The notes beneath the pieces are model-generated. The model was given only the letters and a program-made list of their open reading frames with translations, did no database searches and was not told the DNA's origin. The position numbers were made by a program, and so were the translations under genes. Of a stretch of 64,000 nucleotides of DNA, positions 55,879 to 64,000 are shown piece after piece (the first letter of the stretch is position 1; the number at the start of each line of letters is the position of its first letter). Location: contig NC_080578.1 of assembly GCF_029962835.1 (NCBI RefSeq), forward strand, positions 101,907,759 through 101,971,758. The letters are read 5' to 3'. This DNA is from Magnolia sinica (taxonomy: Eukaryota > Streptophyta > Magnoliopsida > Magnoliales > Magnoliaceae).

Positions 55879-58800
55879 TCATGTAGATTTTGGTAAAAAA
55901 GAAGGTTGAGGATCAAGGTTATGTGAGCTGCAAAAAATGGCCCGTATCCAACGCCTACACATTACAAATCTCAATCAGAAACAGCAATAAACAAGCACCA
56001 TAATTAAATGTGAAGAACTCAGAATCGCTTCCCAAGTTATCCACCAAAAAAAAAAACTAAACAGGATTGAAATGCAGGTATTGGTATATTAGCAAAATTT
56101 TGAAAGACGTGGAAGTATAAAGTGTTACAAAACTCCATTTTAGAATTAAGGATCCCCATGTAGATGCAATCAAATCCCAAGAAAAACACAAATCAAGGGT
56201 TAAGGTTTTACCATGAATCAGTGTCTCAACTATCATGTGGCTGATTGCCCCTCCTAGATCTATCCCAATGAGAGGTGGTCAACATTGGCTTTTCAGGGCA
56301 TACAACATCTAGATCCATTATCATAGTCAACATTGGCTTTTCAACGCACACAACGACAAGTTTAGGTGAGGAAGTGGAGAAGAGTCTGGTTCAAAATGTT
56401 AATGAGTATAAATGGCTAAGAAGCAAAACGGAAGCATCGTTCCAACAAATGATACGAAGTGAGCGTGGCACCTAGTTGAAGGATCCTGCAACCAATAAAC
56501 TCTTCCGATGTTTCACTGCCATTTTAAATTTGTGGTTACTCATCCATTGTACACATGGCATAGTTGTATGGCAATCCAAACCATCCAAATTGTTGATCCT
56601 TGTGCACACTAAGAAGATAATTGCAACAATCTGATTTTGCCCACTGAATTTGGACCACTTACTATTTCACTTTTGGCCTTCTATTGATAGCCACCAATTG
56701 GATGCTTAGGATTCCTCAATCATCGTTATTTACTCACAACATGATCCACGATTTCAATGGTCCGGATAGCTGCAAAAGTGTGCCATAATTCAGGATGAGT
56801 GACCACCATTTTCACTAGAATTGCAACCTAAAGATGCAATTTCTGCAATGTCTAATTCTGCCCCAGCTTAGCTATCAAAAAGAGAAGCAGCAGATCCATA
56901 CTCAAAGAAGGAATTTATGATCCTCGACCCAGGACAATTGCAGTTTAATGAGGTTTTGAGCGTGTTCTAGTTAAGCCCCAGGTTCAGTGATCCAGATCAT
57001 TGGTCTATTGAGCTCCCACCTTGATGGGCAGTCCCCTTATCTCCTCTATGGGGAAATCCTAACCTTTCAAATACAGGCCAGAAAATAGACAATCGAGAAG
57101 AGCAATAAAGCTACTATCCACATTATACTGAAGAAAATTCAGCTTTGGTGGTCAGGATCTTTCAATCTGGCAGATTATCAGGTCCACTGACAGTGGGCTT
57201 CATAAGACCAATGGTCTAGATCACTGAATCAAGACCCAACTTGTAACTGGAGTATACTTATCCTTGTAAGTATAATTCCTCCACTCAAAAAGACTTTCTT
57301 TCTAACAGGCAATTTCAAGCCAATTTTAAAATTCATTTGAGATTTTAGATTTCTGTTTAAACAGTTAAAACTCTCTAAAAGTTCAAAGAAAATAAACAAT
57401 TAGCCTGATGCAAACACAATTGATGTTTGACATCACAGCTCACCGATCCATGACTATTTTCCGCGAGCGATTCTCAATTTTCTTGCTGTACATGCTGAGT
57501 TCTACAGTGCTGAAGCCATCCATCTCAAACAAGGTTGTTAAGAAATCTTCAGTGAAGTAAAATGCACACTGAAATCATATAGCTGAGAAATTGTCAATAA
57601 GGCATCCCACCAAGAACATAAATTGCACTTAAAACAAAACAAACATCAAGGTTAGCTATTAAAAAACTTACTGTACCGTCACCTCTAACATAGAAATTCT
57701 CACTGATCAGTCGATCTTTGCCTGTGAGTTTTTCCTACAAATTCAAACTATCAGTTAATCTGACCACAAATGATGGTTGGCGTCGCATCCATCAATATCA
57801 ACTTTTGATAAATGGCAGATGTGTTAAAAGGAGAAAAAATTTTTTTTTTGGGGAAAGATGATTGAAACCATTCATTCACTGGGAACAAACATGAATAAGT
57901 AACAGATCAAATCTAAAGTGATTGGACAATCCGAACCATGTAAAAGACGGTGGACAAGAATTACTAAAATCCAGTTGTTGATTTTTGCATTTACATGGAT
58001 TTTTGTCCACATACATTTTAAGTGGTTCGGATCACCGATATACAGTATAAATCTCCTCACACACATGCAAGCGAGCGCACAAACACATTAAACACACAAA
58101 GACAAGAGAAATGTGCAATTCACATCTACTGATCAGAAGATGTAAAATATAGAGGAACATGAAAGAAATCAGTAATCCACATCTAGGTATCAGCAGGTAA
58201 TGGAAGAGTAGCATGAGTCTGGGCCAACGTTGAGTCATCCCCAAAGCCATCCACAATGTCTTAAGGCTACGATGGTTGCATACCAATGCATACGAGAGAT
58301 TGGCCATGATCGAGTTACTGATTGTATTTAAGATTCACACAAATTACCGATGTATCTAAGCAGGTTCTCAACGATCTCTAGCACTGCATGTCTAGACATC
58401 AACTGTTCACAAATTCCTTCTTGGCACTTCACATCCAATAGTTGTACTAAATGGAAATTTAGGGCCTGACCATGTTGGCATGCGAGGCATGTCAGTAATC
58501 ATGTATCAGCACATTCCTTGCCATTCCATGCAGCCAACTACTCAAGCATGACCTTTAATGTGCGCGCGTACATCTTGCTTAACAGTTTCTTTAGCAACTG
58601 GCCCCACCATTATTGAAGAGAATTACATATTGTAGACTAGTAGTTATATATGTACGTGAGAAATGCTCACATTCAACCAGTTGGATGCTAAGTTACCATC
58701 CAACCAATAAGTTCCAAACTTTCTTGTTTGTGTGAAATCCAACCCCTAAAATAGGTGAGACCGACCGCAAGGACCATCTAGTGAAAAAATCAACCCATTC

Positions 58801-59177
58801 TGCTGATTAGGTGAGCCACACCATAGAAAACAATGGATACCCGTTGATATAATAAAGAAATGTTGGTGTGGCCCATCAAATAGGTGGATTAGGCTGATTT
58901 TTGCACAAGGTGATCCTCATATGGGGTCAACCTTTTGGATGGATTGGATGTTGTATAAACATCACAGGACGAAAAATATCCACCAGCTGGATGGTAAATT
59001 AGCAGTCCAATGGGTTGGATGTGAGCATCTCTACGTACATATACATATATCCCTCTATTCTCTACAATATCCATTGCCCTATTTAGCTTGCTTGCCCTTT
59101 GGGGCTGATTTGTGGAAACCATTTGCTTCCATAAAGCAAATGAGAGAGAGAGGGAGGGAGGGAGGGAGGGAGGGAGG

Positions 59178-59228
<51 letters not shown>

Positions 59229-62200
59229 GTTAAGACCGGTTAAGACCTAACTTCCCAAAAGAAAGATTGTTGGATCATCGAAAGTTAAATCTAAAATAAT
59301 ATTTGTCTTAAGGAAGATACACCAAAAAGTTTATTTTTCTGAAGCAAGGAAGATATGAAGACATTTATTGAGAGAGAGAGACGATGAGAAGTGTAGAGGA
59401 AAAGAGAGGGCTGAATCCACATCTCCTCTCATTACATTAGGGCTTTCACAATAACTGTGGAATGACAGAGAGACCCCCTCTACTTAAGCTATTACATAGA
59501 CCACGGCATATTAGCCAAAAACTTCAACTATAAAATGTAATGACTAAGGGCTGAGGTAACAATTTATGTGATCACTTGCAACCATCATCTTCATGTAAGG
59601 TGGATCACACATAATCATAGCTGTCCATCATGGTCTATCAACAACATTCAACAATGATGAGTTGGGGGGTTAGGTTATGTTATTTCATTGAGGTTTCATC
59701 GGTTTATTTGCTGAAAGTAGCCAAATCTAAAATTGGTAAAATAACCTTGGATCCTCTTTTTTCTTACATGGTAACCATGTGAAGATATAAAAACTCGAGC
59801 ACCTAGGAGTTCTGGCATTGTAGCTTCCACCTCTCAATTTTTGTAAAACAAATGTCATGTTTTTTATTTATTTTTTTGTACATCAAAGAAAATTTTCATG
59901 CTGAAATTCACCACAAATTTGGTACGATTTCATAAAAAGTGTATTTTGATCTCCTCAAGAGAGGAAATTAGACTTCCACATGAAGAAAGTAAAGAAGCCA
60001 GCAAGTAGAGGATGAGAAACGGGACATTTACTTGAGCAAAGTCTCCATTGGCATAATCTCGGAGAAGCACATAGCCATTTGGCTGGAAAAATGACGAAAA
60101 AAATTATATTGCAGCATGGCAGAATACTAAGTAAAAGAAGCAAATCAATACCATGTTTGACACTCACCTTAAGAACCTTTCTAATATTCTGCAATATGAA
60201 CGGCATCTTCTTGGGAGAAACTGCAGACAATGCAAAAATCTACTTAAAATGTTAGGCAGGCAGTCAATACTTGTTGAGGCACATAGAGCCTTCTATGGAC
60301 TAACACAAGAGTAGTGCAATAAAATGGCCTATGTTGATATAATTCAAATAAGATTAATGTCACAATTGATGGATCATAAGTTCTAATAAAGATTTTCTCA
60401 TAGCAAGGTGTAGAACAAAAGACAGACTACAAAACATGTAAGGAACATTTGCTGGATTTTGTCTATATACTAAACTATTAAAAACATAAACGTGATTAAT
60501 CAAAGACGGGAGGAGGAAGATACATTTGAATGTGGAACTAGAGACTTTGTTCATTGAAGAAAAGAAGAACAGACAAGGTATGTTGAAACATTGAAAAGAG
60601 GGAACCGGAGAATTTATTCCTTGAAACATTGAAAAATGGAAGTTGACACAATGCTTTAGTACTGATGGCCTCAAAGTGTTTAACATCGAGGCTGTGGGTT
60701 TAATCTTCACAATTGTCCATTAAAAAAAAAAAAAAACATTGGAACATGAGTTCTAAGTCATACATCGAGCTACAGTTAATTAGAGTAGTTTCCCATCCCC
60801 AACGACATGGGATGTAGAACTACCTAAGAAAGCATGCATGTTGACATGGAAGTCGGTTACAAACTAAGAAAGCATGCATGTTGGCGTGGGCTTGTTGTCT
60901 CCCACTAGCAGATTATCCTTGTCATACAGACGTATCCACAATCACTGGATAATGGATCCTCCAATTGCTCTAACCTGCCATTCATTTTTTGTGGGACATT
61001 AGTTGCCTTAAAAATTTGTTTCACGTGTCAAAGGTAGCATGATTAGTGCATGATCCACCAACGGTTCTTATTATTTATCTCCCTTCACCCTATGTCTAAA
61101 ACTAACTTTGGACCATTGCAACCACCAAACACTACATAGTTTCATTTTCCAGTGAAATGTATGATCAGTGTCCACCTGTTTTGAAATAAGATTTGGGTTG
61201 AGTCATGAAAGCATTTTATGAGAATCAAATTGTACAACTTGCATAGTAAAGCATAGAATAGAATTATATGAAAGTGTCACCGCATCTAAATTCACCGCCT
61301 CCCCCTTGTCATTTTCTTGAAGTTGAGTATCAGTTTTCTCAAACTCTCAACCTTTGAGGGTGAGAGGCCATTACCTGAACAATTACACATTCTCCCCCTT
61401 ATCATGTCCAACAACGCCTCCCTATCACATCCATCTACTATATTTTTGCAACATTCCCCACTAGAAAAGATGTAATGCATGACATATCATTCTGTACAGG
61501 GAGGGGCAGGCTTCTCTCTTTTTCTAGAAGTTGCAATTACTTAAAGGGAAAATAATTTTTTGCAAAAAAGAAGTGTTGGAAAGTCGGAAAGAGGAATTTT
61601 CGAAAATCTGGCAAGAAATTCAAAGTCTTATTGTATTAGAGGGAGGTGAGCTATCAAACGAGGAAAGGGCATGGAAGGAAATTCATCAAGAAAAATTCAA
61701 TGCGAAGCTAAGGGAGGAAGAAATCAAATGGAGGCAATGCTCTAGGGCACTTTGGCTAAAGGTGGGTGATAAAAATACAAAGTTCTTCCATGCGATGCCT
61801 AGTGCACGAGCTCAAAATAGAAAAATAAATGGAATGGCAATTGAAGTGAAAGGTTTGAAGGGAAAGTAAAGGTATGTGCTTTCATAGTCAAATTCTACAA
61901 GGAACTTCTAAGGAAGGTTCGGTACCTGCACTTGATAATCTTCATTTTAATCCTATTTTGAGGGAGGAGGCAAAATCTTTAGAGGAAGATTTTACAGTAA
62001 AAGAAATAGAGGTGGTGGTTTCAGAATTGGGCTATGATAAGGCCCCGGGCTCGAATGGTTATCCAATTACTTTATATATATATACATATAATTGGGAAAT
62101 TGTTAAGACAGACGTGATTGCTTTTTTGAATAAATTTTTTGAAAAGGGGTTTCTAATGGCAAAATTAGAAGTGACTTTTGTGGCATTGATTCCCAAAAAA

Positions 62201-63573
62201 GAAGGGGTGGAGAATATCAAAGATTTCCGACCCATTAGTCTCTTGGGGGGTCCCTATAAGATATTGGCAAAAATTGTAGCTTCTAGATTCCAAGCGGTAA
62301 TAGGTAATGTGATCTCCAAGTCACAAGGGGCATCTGTAGATGGCATCAGATGGTGGATAGTCCATTGATAGCTCATGAGGTAATTGATTCTTACCACAAA
62401 AAGGGAAAGAAGGAGGTGAGTAGTAAGTTGGACATTGAAAAAGCATGTGATCATGTGGATTAGGATTTTTTAGATTATATATTGGGTGGCGGTCATGGAT
62501 ACGAGTTTATGTTGAATCAGCTAAATCTCGATCTTAGTAAATGGTTTTTCTTCAAGCATCAAGAGGGTTACAGTAAGGCGATCCCTTGTCGCCATACTTG
62601 TTTGTGGTGATTATGGAAGCTTTGAGCGGGATGATGAATAGGGGAGTCATGACCGGTCTAGTGCAAGGATTTAAAGTTGATATTTCTCAGTTTCAAATGT
62701 CACATTTACAACACATGGATGATACCTTGCTTTTGTGTGAAGCAGATGAAACAAAAATAGATCATTTGTGGATGATAGCTGTTTGTTTTGAAGTGGTTTC
62801 AGGCTTAAAGATTAATTCTGATAGAGTGAACTTCTGGGGTTGGACTATCAATGGAAGAGGTAGTTTTGTTTGCGAGGATCTTTGGGTGTAGAGAAGGTTC
62901 TTTTCCAACCACATATCTTGGTTTACCATTATGTATAGGGAAGCCGACCAAACATCTATGGGATAAAGTATATGAGAGATTCGAAAGAATGCTATCATCT
63001 TGGAAAGGTCGGCACTTGTCTTTCGGAGGTAGATTGACGCTACTTAAGGTGACAATGTCAAATTTACCAGTATACTAGATGTCCATATTCAAGGGTTCAA
63101 AAGGGGTGGTGGATAAGTTAGAGAAAATTAGGAGGGATTTTTTGTGGAAGGGGGTAGAAAACAAACACAAGTTTCATCTAATGGGAATAAGTATGTAAAC
63201 CATGGGACCAAGGGGGAGTGGGGCTTAGAGTTTTGGGTGAGATGAATCAACCTTTATTGGGTAAGTGGGTATGGAGATTCGAGAGGATCTTTGGTGGATA
63301 AAGGCATCATTAGTGTCTAGAGCAGGCTACTTCACATAAGAAAATGCCACAAGGGGTTTCCTATGCCAAACGCTGAGATAAAAATTATTTAAAATGTTAG
63401 AACTTAGAACAAAAAATAGACATGCAGATGCCATATATGCTTCCTAAAAAATTGTGCATCCTCACCAGGGTCACAACATCAACTGAAGACGGCGAAATTT
63501 TCTTGCTAAGATCATCCACCGTGACGTCAGAGACAAAGGCATTCACCCTGTCAGCTCTGAAATCCCCATGTTC
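55879..63573 (-). CDS. METTL2/6-type tRNA N3-methylcytidine methyltransferase, last six coding exons (partial)
   Basis: Exons in order: 63573-63466, 60239-60168, 60082-60032, 57734-57672, 57568-57444, 55954-55879. All introns are GT-AG and the phases agree, giving 495 bp (164 residues plus TGA). The product carries HGDFRADRVNAFVSDVTVDD, ISPSSVDVVTLIF, LSAVSPKKMPFILQNI, LKPNGYVLLRDYANGDFAQ, GKDRLISENFYVRGDGT, FEMDGFSTVELSMYSKKIEN and RSRKIVMDRRWIRAIF. These are the second half of the SAM methyltransferase fold and the conserved C-terminus of the tRNA m3C32 methyltransferases METTL2/6 and Trm140. The 5' exons lie beyond 64000. Residue Cys after GDGT is usually Arg, as would follow a CGT to TGT change, and the C-terminal tail after RAIF is unlike that of most relatives. 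The first acceptor (63574-63575) is the least certain. An L1 lies in the first intron in view. Confidence 0.88.
58648..59045. mobile_element. MITE in an intron of the right METTL gene
   Basis: Inverted ends of about 60 bp: left 'gtacgtgagaaatgctcaca' followed by 'ttcaaccagttggatg', right in reverse complement 'gtacgtagagatgctcacat' followed by 'ccaacccattggac'. The interior has 'atggggtcaaccttttggat'. Same family as 47053-47415. The target duplication lies in TATATA sequence and is unclear. Confidence 0.6.
59141..59227. repeat. GAGA/GGGA microsatellite
   Basis: A compound repeat: GA, then GGGA units, then GA, about 85 bp in total, in the 57735-60031 intron. Confidence 0.95.
60240..61499. other. 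METTL intron sequence, no feature recognised
   Basis: A short direct repeat 'aactaagaaagcatgcatgt' type occurs near 60825-60885. No exon was seen. Confidence 0.4.
61500..63330 (+). mobile_element. Degraded L1-type LINE, antisense in a METTL intron
   Basis: Plus-strand pieces in order: 61531-61869 (KWRQCSRALWLKVGDKNTKFF, the segment before the reverse transcriptase), 61874-62368 ([32 protein letters not shown]), then about 62586-63078 with SPYLFVVIMEALS and [13 protein letters not shown]-like sequence. The catalytic motif reads HMDDTLLL where YADD is expected. Several stops and frame changes are present, and no poly-A tail or target duplication was found. Confidence 0.8.
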
Positions 63574-63849
63574 CTTCATTGGTTGAAGCATACAAGTGTA
63601 TCAGATTTCAGTCCGACCAAATCACCATGAAAGCAACTATCACATTCCTATTCAACTGTACTGAAACTGAAAATAAATAAGAAAAAGATGTAGAAATGTG
63701 TAAGAAAGGTAATGGAGATTACAAAATGTCCAACATGGAAATTGTAAAACAAACCAACAAACAGCTAAAGAAAAACAGGTCCCATCAAAAGGAACTATCA
63801 CAAAAGAGCAGCACTATGAGCATTGCATCAACAGGTGTTGTGGAACGAG

Positions 63850-64000
63850 AGAGAGAATTTGGGGAGAAATTAGAGATTAGTGAGAGAGTACTCTCTAACC
63901 CTCTTTTATTAATATAACCCAATACAAAAGGATACAATGTGAATTTGGGAAGAAATTAAAGATTTGAGGGAGATTACTTTGTAGCCCTCTTTTTATTAAT
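63850..64000. repeat. Diverged tandem repeat of about 98 bp at the window edge
   Basis: 'gaatttggggagaaattaga' followed by 'ctctaaccctcttttattaa' recurs as 'gaatttgggaagaaattaaa' followed by 'gtagccctctttttattaat'. It continues beyond the window. No exon was seen from 63574 to 63849. Confidence 0.5.

Noticed and set aside
56275-56475. Short open frame with duplicated NIGFS-HTT segments
   Set aside because: It reflects a 61-bp-spaced direct duplication in intron sequence of the right METTL gene and shows no known family.
675-63573. Joining the left and right METTL exons into one gene around GRC3
   Set aside because: On the minus strand the 5' exons would have to be at higher coordinates than the 3' exons; the order is reversed.

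Overview
This window looks like nuclear DNA of a large-genome, repeat-rich flowering plant. Genes are sparse and split by GT-AG introns, some short and some several kilobases long. The repeats are L1 and RTE LINEs, Ty1/copia remnants, TRIM elements, hAT transposons and many MITEs. The recurrent palindromic repeats rich in GTGGGCCCCACC remind me of magnoliid genomes, but that is recollection and is not proved here.

Four host loci can be supported. (1) Positions 675-904 (-) hold the first two coding exons of a METTL2/6-type tRNA m3C methyltransferase that runs off the left edge. (2) Positions 5907-6371 (+) hold a single-exon gene for a 154-residue basic protein of unknown function. (3) Positions 12638-49210 (-) hold a complete GRC3/NOL9 polynucleotide 5'-hydroxyl kinase gene. 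It has nine coding exons totalling 1,164 bp (387 codons plus stop) spread over 36.6 kb, and all exon phases close. (4) Positions 55879-63573 (-) hold the last six coding exons of a second METTL2/6-type gene whose 5' part lies beyond the right edge. The two METTL pieces lie in the wrong order to be one gene, so GRC3 is flanked by two same-strand paralogues or by the products of a rearrangement.

Most of the rest is transposon sequence, much of it inside GRC3 introns. Intron 8 (12.7-16.9 kb) holds an L1 with a solo LTR inside it. Intron 7 holds an L1 RNase H end. Intron 5 (19.2-26.6 kb) holds an RTE LINE with a MITE inside a MITE, an L1 with a TRIM inside it, and an RTE end split by a hAT MITE. 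Intron 3 (27.2-44.8 kb) holds two copia remnants, two related hAT transposons, two L1 copies, a TRIM and several MITEs, many with clear target-site duplications. Intron 1 (45.0-49.0 kb) holds RTE and MITE sequence.

The region upstream of GRC3 (49.3-53.9 kb) is a run of MITEs, one ending about 140 bp before the start codon. The METTL gene on the right carries an antisense L1 and a MITE in its introns.

The genes share a broad RNA-modification theme (tRNA m3C methylation and pre-rRNA processing), but nothing in the sequence shows that they act together. I found no CRISPR array, rRNA, tRNA or bacterial-type operon. The most unusual features are the gene arrangement, the size of GRC3, and the datable nesting of several MITE and TRIM families.
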